Shown here in pieces: positions 46,401 through 60,300 of a DNA stretch of 64,000 nt. Location of the stretch: positions 24,540,229 to 24,604,228 of the forward strand of contig CM036248.1 of NCBI GenBank assembly GCA_020698575.1. Reading direction: 5' to 3'. A program made the position numbers and the translations under genes. The notes beneath the pieces are model-generated. The model was not told the origin of the DNA. It saw only the letters and a program-made list of their open reading frames with translations, and searched no databases. Each line of letters starts with the position of its first letter. Position 1 is the stretch's first letter. The DNA is from Bostrychus sinensis. Its lineage: Eukaryota; Chordata; Actinopteri; Gobiiformes; Eleotridae.

Positions 46401-48254
46401 GAATGGACAAGATTTGTGTGAAAGCAAATGCAGAGGTGAGGATTGGCTTTAAATTAAAAAAAAAAAAAAAAGTAAAAAAAAAATGTTAGTTTCCACTCTT
46501 ACATGCAAGATTCAAAGACTGAGGCTACCTTGTTGGCTGAGTTAGTGGTTTACTCACTTGTCCCCTGTTACTTCTAGAATACAGCTCTAAGTTTGTTGCT
46601 TGAGGTAAAAGCTTCTTGTGCAAACATGCAGTTGGTGCTGGAACAGAGAGTTATCTGTCATGGCTAGTCAACAGGAACAGCCCATAATCCCAGCTTGTTC
46701 TCAGGGGAACTGAAGGACAGGAGGGAACGAGCGGCAGTATAGCACTAAGGGGCTGTCTCTGTTAACTGCCCTTATGTTCTTATTCAGCTGCTTCTGTCAG
46801 GACAAACTGTGACCAGCGCTGGGACCTGAGTGCTCTGCTTAATTACCAGTCCCTCTGTGAGCCATAATCACACACACACTCATACACACAGAAGGGTTCA
46901 CCTACACCCAGCTCTGATAAGGAGAAGATTTTACTGATAGACCGAGGCAATCAGCAGAGCTCCAGTAGAGAGTGAGCAGGAGTACAGGATAAATAAATCT
47001 AGATTACAAGTCTAAAGAGGACATTAAATAAATCATGATGCACCTGCTTCATACAGATTGTGTTTTAATGTGCAAAATATATCTTCTCACAAATTAGAAT
47101 TAATGCTTTGAGTACCCCATTTTATTTTCCCATCACTCTTAAGGGTTATAAATGCTGAAATATAGGAGTAGGTGTTTCAGTTTGATTATTGAAACAGATT
47201 ACATGCACATAGTTTGGCAATCAGACAGCAAGAAGAGGTTTTGTTGTGATAACACAAGAACACACAAGAATTGGCATAAGCTTGATCTTGAAGCGTAATG
47301 CTCTAGATATTATTGGATAAAAGTCAGTATGATGAAGGTTATTGAGATCACAGGATTGTCAAGGAGAATTAAAATTAAAGAAGCTATATTGTGCTTCTTT
47401 GCAAGAGCTGGTTGTGGAGGTTCTTTCTCACAGACTGTTAAACATATAAACTGAGGCTTTGGTTGCTTTCCTCTTATATTGTCACCCATAGGCTTAAAAT
47501 ACAAACAGGTATCGATCACAAGTCCACTTCTCTATTTTGGCTGCTACAGTTGCAGACTTGTTTTCTGATTAATCCTTCAAAGTCTGCAGTAAGTCTGGTT
47601 CTTTTAGTTTAAAACCAGATGAGACAGTTGCAAACATGAGGTGAGAGACACATAGCCAATGTAGATCTGATCTATTACATGAATTTGATGATCCTTTGTG
47701 CTGATGTAGCTTGACTTGCCTTGTTGTTGCTGATGTTTTCTGTAGGTTAGCTAGACTGCCTCAGAGAAGTCAAAAGGTCATCCACAAGCCAAAGACAGTT
47801 CTGCTGCTGCTGCGGTTTATTGTGCTGCTGCATGCTCTCATAAGGACACACAAACATCATTAACAACGAAAACTCCTCCATAATAGGGATGGTTTGTCAG
47901 TGTAAGTGAAAATCACCCTTGACTCTTCCAGATCAGTAGGATGATGACTGACTTGACATGGCTTCATTCCCCATCTGCCCTATCCCCTGAGGAAAATATT
48001 TTGTGGCCAATCACAAGAAAGCAGGTGATCACAAAGTCCTGGTCTGAAATCAGTTGTGAGAGTTCATGACCTCCTGACTCAGGGTACAGAGAGAACCCAC
48101 TTCCTCGCCTTTCATATTTTAGAGAAGGGCCAGCTGTGTTTTTCTCATATCAGGGCAAAGCTGAAGAGTTATTAAAGGTTCAAGCATTTCTTTAACTTTA
48201 CATTAATTCACAGACTACTGCCTATTATCAGCTAAGAGAATGTCAGTGAATTTA

Positions 48255-48332
48255 AAGCAATTAGCTCAAATGTGCAGCTCAGACTGACAGCACTTTCTGT
48301 CAGTCTGAGCTGCACCTCCAGGCTAATTGCTT
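48255..48332. other. 78-nt near-perfect hairpin
   Basis: The inner stem GTGCAGCTCAGACTGACAG (48272-48290) pairs perfectly with 48297-48315 across a 6-nt loop (cacttt). Outside it, 6-nt by 6-nt unpaired segments are followed by an outer 11-bp perfect stem (AAGCAATTAGC at 48255-48265 with 48322-48332). No transposon terminus or target duplication was recognised. Confidence 0.9.
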
Positions 48333-51300
48333 CAAGAGCAAAGGGCTCACTCAGGCTTTCAAATGGAAATAAGATTTTATGGCAAGAATATCAAATTATA
48401 TATAGGCTACTGTGGGAAATTCATAGCATTTTGACTTTGTAGAGAGACTAAAGTCCACTTTCACCTTGGCCCTTCAGCTTTATATAAAAGTATAAAGTGA
48501 GTAAATGCAGGACTGGCTGCTCACGACACACCATGATGTGAGCACGATGCTGGTCTGATGAAATGACAGGCAAATATCTCACATCAAATACAAATGTCTG
48601 GCTGCTCTGTGCACTCACTGCACACGTGTTTGTGGTTTCTACATACATCAAAGTTTGTTGGCTTGTTTTTGTTGTCAATCTCTGCTACTATTCATCAATA
48701 AAGCATCACAGTAAGAGACACTGAAAGACTGTGGGAAAGGTACACATCCAAGTATAGTGTATTTATATGTCTAGGCTTAGACCCAGGCAGGTAGAGATGT
48801 CAGAGATGTCACAAAGGTAGAGTATGATAGATTATTTAGGAAAGTCTGCTGGGTGAACTGCAGAGACAGGACGCCCATCTCCCAAGTCCAAACTCACCCA
48901 CCCAATCCTCATCCCTTTCCCTGCATCCAACATTCTTGCATCCCTCATCCATCTCCCTGCATCCCTCTCCCTGCACCCCTCACTCCTCTCTCACTATCCT
49001 TATCCTTGCATTTAGCCTCCTGTTTTCAGCTTCCTCCATTCCTCATCATCGATTCAACTTATCCGGTCCATCCTCCAATAATAAATATTTCAGAGTGGAC
49101 AAGTGCAGAGTAGACAATAGTTTGAAGGTGTATTTGATATATTATTTTAGATTACCATAGGCATTATTGGCAGTAGATAATGCCTTAAAGCTCTGTGTTG
49201 CTGACAAATTCTAATCACTTGGAGCCTGGCTATATTTTTTTACCCAATGCACAGCTGAGGCTTTTCTTTGCTTTGTAATTCAAATGAGAAGCCCACACAA
49301 ATGAATCCCCGTACACACTGACTAACACTATGCCTGGGTGTAATCTGATTTGTTAAAAAGATTTGAGAAAGTGGAGAGTGGGCTGAGTGCAGAGCAGAAT
49401 CAGTGTCACCTGTTGAGAAACAGTAGTAATCAGAAACTGTGTTTGGGCATTGGACCAATTGGGCCAGTTTTGTATGGCCTTACAAATACAAAGAGACATG
49501 TGGCTGCCAACAGAACAGTGAGGGGGAGCAGTGCTACCGCCTCTGTTCATTTAAAATGGAGTCTCAACTCTACTTTCTTGTTAAAAGTACTTAAGCATAT
49601 TATTCAGTAAAGTTAATGCTACTGCAAAAGATCTTTCTTTTTTTTTTTTTTCTTTTTTTTTGTCAAGTATGTACAGACTATAAAAATGAGGCAACAAAAT
49701 GTGTGGCTCCTGTACCATACATCATACTGTGTTATGTATTCAGTAGCTAAGCAATAATACACACTGACTGGAAAAGGAGCAATGTTAAAGTGTAACGTCC
49801 CAGTGCTGTGTTGCCTGTATTTATTTATAACACAGTTAAACAGCTTGGTGAGAGTGAGGAACAGGACAGACTTGTGGCTCACAGCAGCAGCTGCCTCTCG
49901 CTCATTTACAGGTCTGCAGCACCAGCTCCAGCAGACAGAGCAGTAAGAGTATTTACAAGTGTGAAATGAACTCTGGATCTGGGGAATGAGCCGCCGGTGG
50001 ATGCACGATGTTTTCCAGTTGACTTTCCTGCAGGGTTTTTCTCCCTTTTGGTTTTGAATGTGTTTGATTTGCTCTGCACAACTTAAGAGTTGGCTGAAAA
50101 CATGAGCCTGAGGTTTAGAGGGGAGTGGCAGCTGCTGTATAAGTTTGTAGAGATAGGTTGGAGGAACTAGCTCTGAGGTATTTTATGCATATACTCTCTT
50201 TAGCCTGTGTGTTTTGCAAAGTTGAACTGTAAAAGGCTAAATGCATACAGCAAATTGAAAGCTCAGTGATTACACATTGTTCTTCTCAAAGTAGAATCAT
50301 TCCTAAGGTCTCTCTGTGTGCTTGTGATGTCCATATGACAGCATTTTCATCAGCTGCACCCATTCAGTAAATGTCCTTACTTGAAAACACAGGAAGAGCC
50401 AAAAGGTCGAGCCAGTGAACCTCACACAAAAGTGAACAAAAGGCAGAAGAGGATATTTTCTGAATGATATTGCTGTAAAAGTCATTATGTTGTCAAACTA
50501 ACTGCAGGGTCGCAGAGAAAATAAAAGTCTGGGTCCAACCTTGGCTGCACCTTTAACCCATATAAATCAATGACCACCTGGACACAAACAGAGGTCCCTT
50601 AAGGAGAAGTGAACATTCTCTCTGCTTCTCTTTTCTTCATAGTATGTCCCTCCAGGTGTCACATGACTGCAAACTCCAGCTCCGTGACATTACTGAAACA
50701 CTGCTGCATACAAGGTACCACACAAAACTCACTTACTATATTCAAAGATAAAAACACGAGGAGGAGGAAACACAAATAACAGAATATCATCCTTTTATGC
50801 TGCCTTCAAGCCTAACTACTCTTGTCAAACTTTCACCTTATTTGTAAAGTCTGACAACAGTCGTGATGGCTGATGGCTGATTTCCATCCCTGCGTGGGCC
50901 TGCTGCTGTTTAAAGTCTGACTTGAACTCAGGTCATTCTCTGAGGAGTTTCCCTGTTTCTCTGTGAGTCAGTGTTAGTAATCCTCATACAGCCTCCGTAC
51001 AGTGAACTTGGCTCATCCTCATTGATTAGACACTATATATACACAAAGTTTACAGTACAAGCCACAGAAAAACCACACAGTTACAACACACAATTCAGAT
51101 ATTCTGAGTCAGCAACTGCAGCAAAATGTCTCTATACTATACATGGTTTTAGGCTTCCTGAATGTGTTTCTCTGTGTGGATTGCTTCTGTAAACAATTAT
51201 TGACCTTGTTTATTAAAAGTAGGTTCTTGACCGATTGCAGTAAAAGGCCTACTTCTGTTGTCTTACATGAGATCACAACTTCATGCAAAGGTCACTCTGA

Positions 51301-52842
51301 AAATAGAAGAAGCAGCTAAAGAGAGAAAAAAAAATAGAACATTAACTCAGCATTTATTTAGTCCCAGATGAGATCATTAGGAACGATGCTTGCATTAAAG
51401 CTGTTCATAATTATGCTTATTTCATGTATTTATTCTGTAGCAGTGTGTAGAGTATATCACAGCTAAAGTAGTTCCTGATTGGTTCACTTATCTACTGACA
51501 GCACTTCAGTATTTTGTCTTTTTTTTCTGCAGCTTTTGCAGTGAGGGATACTATTAACTGTCAGTCAGGTGTAGTGTTTAAGGCTGCTTGGTCAAAGAGC
51601 CGTCAAGAAAACAACTCAATAATTGGGATCAACCACTTATGCAGAAAACTCCCACAATCCCTTGTCCTTAGTGCACATTATCAAAGCAGCAGACCAATAT
51701 GAACAAACATATTATTGGTATAACAATAAAATAAGCTAATGTGTATGTATATATAGTTTTACAGCTATTCTCTATTTACTCTCATATAATGTAATGGCAG
51801 AATTTAGAGGCCCGGATCTTTGGAGACTCTTTGTTTTAATTTACAATCTCATTAAAGTTGCACTATATTCTATGCTGAGTCTACATGGAAACATAAATTA
51901 ATGCATCCACACACACACACATAATAAGCTGCTTCACTTTGAGCCAGACTTCATAATAAGCTGTGTGCCAAATAAACACATTTTGCATATTTTTCAGCTG
52001 ACATTAGTTGCTGAATTATGGATGATAAATTACAGCGGCTTTTCATGTTGCTGTTAATGAGGCCGAAGGCTACGGGAAAAATATAATTTAAAGTGGATGT
52101 TGTCTTATGAACATAGTCAATGAGGTCTGACACTGAGAACATACATCTCCATAGACAGGCATGACTTCTTCTTGCTCAGCATTAGTCATTGATATGTATA
52201 GCTGTTCTAAATCCACTCCTTATTCCTTTTTCTTTCTGAACAGCTCTTGTGGCCTAGACTGTAGCTGTGTAGCTATCCTTATTTCTGGTAAAGCAGTGAA
52301 CTTGGTGGATCTGTGTTGGCCATAAAGGGTGAAGAGTATTGATCTGAAAAGATGGACAGAGTCAGGTCATACATCCAACTGTGTGATGAGCAGAATACAG
52401 TGGAGCTATAAAACAGGCTTTCTGTCAAATATGATTACAGCAGTCTGCCCTCTCTGCCTCTCCGTGACCTTTGACCTTACAAGCTACCACTCACTACGAC
52501 TCCCCGGACTATCATCTCTGAATCAGACAGGATTTATTCACTCTGGCAGAAACATATATTTAGTTTTTTAAAGATAATCTTCATGCAATTCATAATTCAT
52601 AATGTATAAAATGTATCGTTTTCAATCCATGTCTGTTCTGAACTGATCCTATAACTACTGTATAGTTTAAATGTTTCCCTTTCATTATCAAGATGTCTGC
52701 CTTTAAGCTCTTACACAATGCATAACTCCCTCATATGATCATGAACATATTTTTGCAGAGACAACTGAGTTTTATATTTACTAATATGGCTCTGTGATCT
52801 TATGTTCACTGATATTCTAACATATCTTGCTGCCTTCAACAT

Positions 52843-52950
52843 TTTGAGCTTTCTATCATGTTATAATGTTATTCCCTCATCAAAAACATACCTGGAGTTG
52901 TGTTTTTCTTCATTCACACAATTCTCTGGTATGGCAGTTCTGAATCCTCA
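52843..52950 (+). mobile_element. TTAA-type MITE, truncated copy 4
   Basis: TTTTGAGCTTTCTATCATGT, TATAATGTTATTCCCTCATC and AAAAACATACCTGGAGTTGT match the left part of copies 1 and 2; the rest is missing. It lies 135 bp from the full inverted copy 3. Confidence 0.65.
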
Positions 52951-53084
52951 AAATGCTTGACATCCCAGACAGAGATGTACAAACAAGAAAATAGTTTAGT
53001 TAAGGCAGTGACGGCAGTAAGAATGTGAAATATGTCTTTATTATGAGTAAATAGTGAGTGACAACAATTTGGCCACAAAGTTGC

Positions 53085-53635
53085 TTAAAGGTCCTAGATG
53101 TTGCTTTTTCAGGCTTTTTGGAATAGTTATGGACATCTTTGCATTAGTATTTCATGTTTTATAACTTAAACTTGTCTATCTATATGCATGGAAAACGTCT
53201 TCTTATCAGTTTGTAGAGAACATTTGGATTAAGTGTCTGTCACCCCGTACTGTCAACAATGGGGACTAGGAAAATGGCAGAACCTAAAATGGCTAATTAG
53301 CTCAACCTTTTGCAACATGACGCTAACAGATAGATAAATGAGCTGAGTGCTTTGTAGTGACAGCAATTTAAGCACTGAAATGATCAGAATGAGTCTGGAA
53401 ACTGTGTATAGGCTTTAGAAATGCACAAGAGCACTTCCTGGTTTCCTGTGTCTTTGTAAAAAAGTGAGACCGAGCATTTTCAGCTTTTGAGAAGGGGATT
53501 GGTTCAGCAAACAATTACTCAAACAAGTATGAATTAAGCAAAATACAACTCCAGGTATGTTTTGAAGGCAAAAGCAACATTAAAACATTGTTGAAAGCTC
53601 AAAAAAGTCAATTCAGCTTAATGGGAGACTTTTAA
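53085..53635 (-). mobile_element. TTAA-type MITE, copy 3 (inverted, longest)
   Basis: Flanked by TTAA at 53085-53088 and 53632-53635. In reverse it carries the family blocks in order (CAGCTCAAAAGC-like start, TTATCTATCTGTTAGCGTCA, CTATGGAAAA-type tail, GCATATAGATAG). At 551 bp it is the most complete copy in the window; no coding capacity. Confidence 0.8.
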
Positions 53636-54900
53636 AGATAATGTTTTTATTCTTGTTTCCTATTCTTTAATGTCTATGAGAGATTACACCAATCAAATAA
53701 CATTTAAAAACTGACTGAAGCTACCTCAGCCAATTATTTAGACTGGGTTAATTTTCCTGCCTTTTCATCAGAACCAATTAGTCCTACTAAACACAGCTTT
53801 ATAGCATTCATTTCATGGCCCATAACACATTTCATTCAGCCTTTGCAGAGCTATCACACTTTAATTAGCTATGCCCAATTATAAATATTTGACAGCATTT
53901 ATTTTTATTCTATTCCACAAACATTAAAAAGGCATTAATTACTGGTTAATTTAACTGTCTGGGTACCACAGATACAGCTATTGTGTTTTGTGAATGTTCA
54001 TTGTAAATTACAAGGGTAAAGTAATCCCTGTAAAAATAGAACAATGCTTCAGCAAAAGAAATAAAGTCTAGTTTATTTTCTTATGGGAAGGTTTGAGGTT
54101 AAATTCAGGTGAATTAAAGACAAAAGCTGATTTTCTGAGACCATTTGCAGGCCACATTCTTGTTGTTTAGTTCATGCTTTTTAGTAGTAGTATTAGTAGT
54201 GAATGTATCAGTAGAGCTGCAGCTGATATGGTGATGGCTTATAGCACTCAGGTGAAAGAAGGTTTTCTGTTATTGGTGGAAATATGTCTAAATGTTTCTA
54301 CCACACATAATAACCCATACTTGTGGTTTGAACTGAGATTTTCAGGGTTAGTGGACAGAGACTGGGGAACATATGTGGATGAATTTAGTGTTTTTCTCTT
54401 TCACACAATGGATTCTATTCAGCCTTATTACACTTAAGAATAACTCCCCAATTTTAAGCAGAAATAAAGCATTAACAAATAGGTAATTAACAATAATTCC
54501 ATTATAAACTGTTAATAGATACTAAATTACCAGTGATGTTTATGAGTTTGCATTAAAATAATGAGCTTATTGCTCTTTAATTAAACATTAATATCAATGT
54601 TTATATCTCAAAGGTGTTGAAATAATGCTAATTATGTGTTAACTTATCTTTAACTAATTCTTAACTAAATCTTTATAGTGTGTAGTTATTACAAACCAAT
54701 ATTTTTGAATGAAAAAAGTCACATGTGGTTATTCACTTGGAAGAATATGTTTTTTTTTTTGTAGTAATTTGTTACAGTGACTAAAAAGTGACTATCTGAC
54801 CATATAACAACCATTGGCTGATATTTCATGGTGTGACCATGTGTAACTGTGCCATGGGCAAATACTGGGATTATTACAATCAAATTTAAATAAACCTATA

Positions 54901-55060
54901 TACAGTGATGTACAAAGGTTTTCACCCCCTCAGCATTTTTCCTTTGTTGCCTTACAAACTGGTATCACCCTATCATCTGTACGGTTATCTAAAAATACTT
55001 TTAAAAATGTATGTCTGAAATACTTTGGGGAATTTAACTTGTTGACTAAACAAAAATGAT
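54901..55060 (+). mobile_element. Tc1-like transposon left-end fragment
   Basis: It begins TACAGTGATGTACAAAGGTT and continues TTCACCCCCTCAGCATTTTT, closely like the standard TACAGTGCCTTGCAAAAGT..TTCACCCCCTTGGCATTTTTC start of fish Tc1 copies, including the TA target site. No right end was found. Confidence 0.65.
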
Positions 55061-57325
55061 GTGAGCACCTCTTGTCTGTTATCCTTTAAAATGGTGATAA
55101 CATTTGTGTGTTTTTTTTTTCACACTGATGGATTCTCAGGAGGGAAAAAGGGATGCAGATTAAGGACAGTTGGCAGAGGGAGAAGAAGCCCCAGCTGCAG
55201 CAGGATCTGTTTTGTCTGTTCATCAAAAATATTAACCGCATTACCCAGCATGCATCACTGCGGCTGTGTGTCCCCCTGACCACCACCATCAGTGCCGCTG
55301 CTGAGGGAAGATTTTTTCTGGAAATCACACTATGGCTTTGAGGAAAAGGACGAGCAGTGTCTGTCAGAGCAGAGAGATGAGTGGATAGTGATCACCCGGG
55401 GCTTGTTACATTCTAATTTAATTTAATTTTAGGTCTACACCTCATATTCACAGTGAGGTTAAAACATTATTACATTAAGTATGCCTCATGAAATGATTGG
55501 GGCCACTACTTTAATCCCAGGCCAATCTTTGTGACCATAAATTTAGGCTCGATAGATAAAAACAAATCCTGGCTCTAAATGACCACTGGCTGTTTTTTTT
55601 TTTTTTTTCCCACAACACTTTAAAAAGGGGAAAGAGAGGGCTGGAAATGACACCCATGAAGTCAAACCCAGCACGCTATGCTTTTTAAGATTTTATAAAC
55701 ACATAGCCACATGAAATAAAAGCTTTTAAAACTTCAGGTAAATGAAGAGTGCCTTGTTTTTTTCTTTATATCAAATAATTTCTTGTCCTAAATGATTCTG
55801 GTCTCTTATTTTGGATCAACTCGACTTAAAGGTGTTCAACTTTAAAACTACTACAATTCAAGCTTTTTCCTAAATGGCAACCAATACAAAAGGACTAATG
55901 ATGGCAATGTGCTGTATACTGCCAGTACTACACAGAATACAAAGAAGAAGCAACTGCAACACTCTGGATTTACAATACACTGTCGATGTTTACAATAAAA
56001 TAATACAATAATCTTTGCCCAATCATGCATGATGAAGGAGCAAGTGACAAACATTTATACAGCTTTAGGTGATGAAGTCCACTGTTAGCTGTCAATAGTT
56101 CAAGTGCAGTGTGCCTTGCCCTTGGACAGTGAGAATCCCACAGAGAAATGTACAAAACGCTAGATCCTAACAATGTTCTGGAGACAGAGATCAGAGATAA
56201 ACAGACTGAGGCCTTGTGTGGGCGGACAGACAACTCCAAGGTTTCTCTGATGTTTTTTCTCTAAGAACACTTTCATGATCTTTAGGTCTCAGAGGAGGAT
56301 CTCACTACAGACCCCTTCTTCAGTGAATGTACTCAGCACATAACAACATGGCTTCAAGACTAAAGCTTTATTGTTACTATAGTGATGAGAGAAATAGTGA
56401 AAGTGTACATCTGCTGGAGATGATCAAATATTTGATAGCACATTGTTGTCTTTACCTTACAGCACTTCAAGGTCTGAGTGTCAACAAAAGGAAAGAGTGA
56501 TAGATAAAAACATTTCTGCTGACATGTAGTTTTTACTGGATTTTCATGACTGCTTTTCTTTATGTTCTAAGAAGACAGCCTTATTCCAGCCTGAGGTGCA
56601 ACTTTTGGATAGACTTAAATATCAGAAGTGACCCAGGTTAGCTTCTACAAACAGCCCTGAGTGATAACAGTCATTCCTCTGCTTCTCCACAGTTTATGGC
56701 TCTAATAACAGCCTGTTTGTAATCTGTGTCTCACTCTAATACATCATCTTCAGGGCGTCAGATGGTGGAGAATTGTAGAGCTATAGGGAAAGGAAACGCA
56801 GATGCAAAACTCCAGTGAGTATTATCTATTTGCACTGCTTTCAACAAGAAACATGACTTGTTTTTTGCCCTAGAGATGGACAGAGAAAGAGATTGTGAAA
56901 CAAAAACAGCGGCATTTGCTTTTGGATCCTAAGACCAGTATCTGAACTGCTAGTAGCACAATATAAAATAATTTTAGTTTTTGTTGTGATCTTTTTGTTC
57001 TTTTGATGCTTTTGTATGATAACTTGGTCTCTGTTGAAGTTTATTATATTAGTATGACAAGTACAAATGTAGTGTATACAAATGGATACAGCCTATTAAA
57101 TAAGGAATAATGAGCAAAACAGGTCAAATGCCCCAAAAAACATTTATAATAACCATAGAAGCTTATTGGCACAGTGTTTTCTAACCAAAGGAAAGTAAGT
57201 ATGATTTTTTTAATCTTTTTTTTCTGCCTGACTGGAGGGGTGTGCACAGTTTGTGGTCTGGGTGGGATGGGTCCTTGGTGATGGACATTATCTGCTCCTA
57301 GACAAGGGAGAAGCAGCTGCTATTC

Positions 57326-57340
57326 TTTTTTTTTTTTTTT

Positions 57341-57371
<31 letters not shown>

Positions 57372-57374
57372 GGG
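57326..57374. repeat. T25-G24 homopolymer junction
   Basis: Twenty-five T (57326-57350) directly followed by twenty-four G (57351-57374). The G run could form quadruplexes; length is unreliable in most sequencing. Confidence 0.9.
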
Positions 57375-60300
57375 TACAGGGTTGTGTAGTTTGTGTATAG
57401 AAATTATTCAATTAATGTCATTGTTGCTGGTACAATACAGTTCTCTTTTTTTTGGTTACATCCAATGACATCTAACATTGTGATTCACATAGCTTCGTAG
57501 TTCCCTTAATTTTTAAGATTAAAAGAAAATCCTCATTCCACTTAAGGCTGCAATTCTACTTCTAAACAGGTTTAGACATTATGCAAAATGTAAGTCTTGT
57601 TTCTAAACAGCATCATGATGATAAGATTCACCAAAACAAACATGGTTTAACATGAGGAGCATCTGTCACTCTGTTCATCAGATTATCTGCAGAGGTGGAC
57701 TCAATATGCCCTCAACCAACAATTAACCTGTGAACACAAGAGAGGAAATAAACAGAGCTGCTTATCGCACTTAAAGGCACTATTAAAGTGGACTTAAACA
57801 GGATTAGCATGGATCAAAACAAAATCACAACACAGGAATACACAAACAGACAGGGAAGTAATGGAGATGTGCGCTGTCAAATCAGGCAGAACAAAATAAC
57901 GGACAAAAACTAGATATTGAATATTTACAACTCTCAGTAACAATGCGTGTCTGTCTTGTCTTGATCTGAACACACCCCTGTTTGACTTCTAACTTCTGTT
58001 TCTTAACTTTCTCTATAACTATATTCCACCTCCAGATCTGCAGCGGCTCTAAAGTATAAATGATTATAAAGTTGACTTGTTTCTGACAGACTGGGATCTT
58101 GTTTTTTCCACTTCATAAACTTGAAACGCTAGCAAGGTTAAGCTATCACTCAGATGACAAAATGTAATAAATGCCAAAGTATTACCCCTATCACTATATG
58201 ATTTGCTTTTTTATATATTTCATCAGAAAGAGACACGTTACAAGTCAGACACTGGCTGCTTTCAGAGTCTCTTTCTGTTGCAAGATGCTCTACTTGTCTG
58301 TCACCTGAGGAACTGCGCTGGTGCAGGGTTTGTGAAGGATGGGCTTTAACAGAGGCCAGATGATGAGGGACGGCTGCATCGTGGACAACTTTAATGATGT
58401 TTATTTATTTATTTTTGCACATAATAAAACAGCATGCTGTATTGTTTTTACTCCAACTGTGGCCACTACATTCAAATGCTGACCTTTTTCGGATTACATT
58501 TTATGGCTATATATGTTGTTGTTACCTCAGGTACTGCAATGCTTATCTGTGTCCTTCTGCCTGATCCATCTTCCTCTCCACCCACTCACTACAGGAACAC
58601 ACTCATCACTCAGGCCACCTCTAAGTGTTTTCATGATCACCTCACTCTGTCACCCACTGAAGACAGACGTCAGGGTCATCAGCTGGAGGCACACACACAC
58701 ACAGCAGCACCAGGCAAAGCACCACCACATCACCCAGATTCATCTTTATGGCATTTAGTGGGGCAGTAAGTTTCTGCAAGCCTGAAACACTACATGTAAC
58801 TCAACTGAAAGCAAGTAAAAAAAAAAAAAGATGCTACTCCTCTTGGGTCTAAATTGCATAAGTTTTGTTGCGCTTTCACTCAAGTTTTGTCACTGATAGA
58901 AAGGAATTCTGGCGTGCACTCTACACATACAGACACACCTTTTTTTCTGCTGCTGTTTGTTGCGGCTGCAGTAGAGCATCATGGGAGAAAGGCAAAGCAT
59001 TTCCATTTCAAACAAACTCCAACAGTGTTTGTAGATTAATGTGTGTTTGCGTGTGTGGCCAGGTGCAGTCTAAATCTACAGATATAAAGCTGTGTGTTCT
59101 CAAATGTCTTTGTGATGTTGCAGGTCAGAGTGTTGTTAAGAGAAAAGGCTGGAGCTGGTGGAGCACAGAAGTGGATTGTGAAAGTGTTCTTGTGACAGAC
59201 AGTGTTCCTGTGAGATTACTAAGAGAAAAAGAAAGGAGACGTCAAACAGTTTAAATATTCATGTTGTCATTATATGATTTATTTATGAAAATCTGATAGA
59301 GACAGTTATTTATAAAGTGTCTGTGTATCATCAGCATTGACAGAACTGTTGCTCTCTGTTCACGAGGGAAGTACACAGTGTGAAATTAAACATGAAGCTG
59401 CAGCATGTGTTCAGATGTTGATAGAGTCAGGGTTGGTGTCTCCTGACTCCACAATGTTTAACCCAGTACTGGGCTGACCACTTGCATTACCCACATCATA
59501 AATGTCATGATCCCAGACACAGCAGATATCTCAACACTGCAAAAGTTACACACACTTTTTCTGCCAATCACAGTAAGTTTGATTATACACTTTTGCTTTT
59601 GATACTACCACATTTTATATCAAATAATGGGTTTGCCACAGCCTCATATTGATTAGTTAATTAAAGATAAGACACAGTTACAAAAAGAGCTATGGATTAC
59701 ATGGACAGCTTGTCCAGTAGGAACTCTCTTTAGTGTTGTACAAAGTGTATAGAGTATTGTTGTTGCCATAATCATTTATTATAGCTGCTTAATGTATGAT
59801 TTCAAAATGTTTACAGTGGGTTAGTTGTGCCTCAGCCACTGTCTGTTCCCAATATATAAACATACTCTATAATCAGGAGGTGGCAACATGCATAATGCAA
59901 AATGCATAACACCAGGGTCATTTTGATTTCTAAACTTTTTTCCTGCAATAATGTACATCAGCTATTCCTAAAGTCAAGAATGTTGCACCCTTAAATGTCT
60001 GAAAATCTCCTGTGGACCCTCAACTATAAAAGATGTCAAGTTTTTCTCCATATAGTCCTATAAAAATGTTACAAAAACACTGTCAAACAAAAATGAGTTT
60101 TAAAGTAACATTTCTAAACAAGTATAATTAATTTAAAACTCAATTTGTCTGATCGTATGTTAATGTTTGATTGTGTGATTAATTGTTGTGGACCACACTT
60201 TGGTAACCACTGATGTACATTATCTATGACTTACCACTGTCTTCTTTATTTAAACTTTACCTGCAGATTGACATTTTTTCTACCTGTAAATGACAAATGG

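Larger units (their letters stand above)
44913..53084. other. Intergenic DNA, no gene found
   Basis: Apart from A/T tracts (about 46455-46490, 49631-49661) and the hairpin at 48255, I recognise nothing. Short frames lack domains and splice context. Confidence 0.5.

Noticed and set aside
55061..55341. Overlapping frames on both strands in a moderately GC-rich patch
   Set aside because: Possible short conserved sequence, but no consistent frame with exon borders; the neighbouring DNA is a Tc1 fragment.
58865..59254. 129-residue + frame
   Set aside because: No domain, splice context or family resemblance could be seen.
60150..60215. hAT-like right end (GTGGACCACACTTTGGTAAC...CACTG)
   Set aside because: It resembles the terminus of the element at 11660-12791, but no matching left end or target duplication was found, so no element is called.
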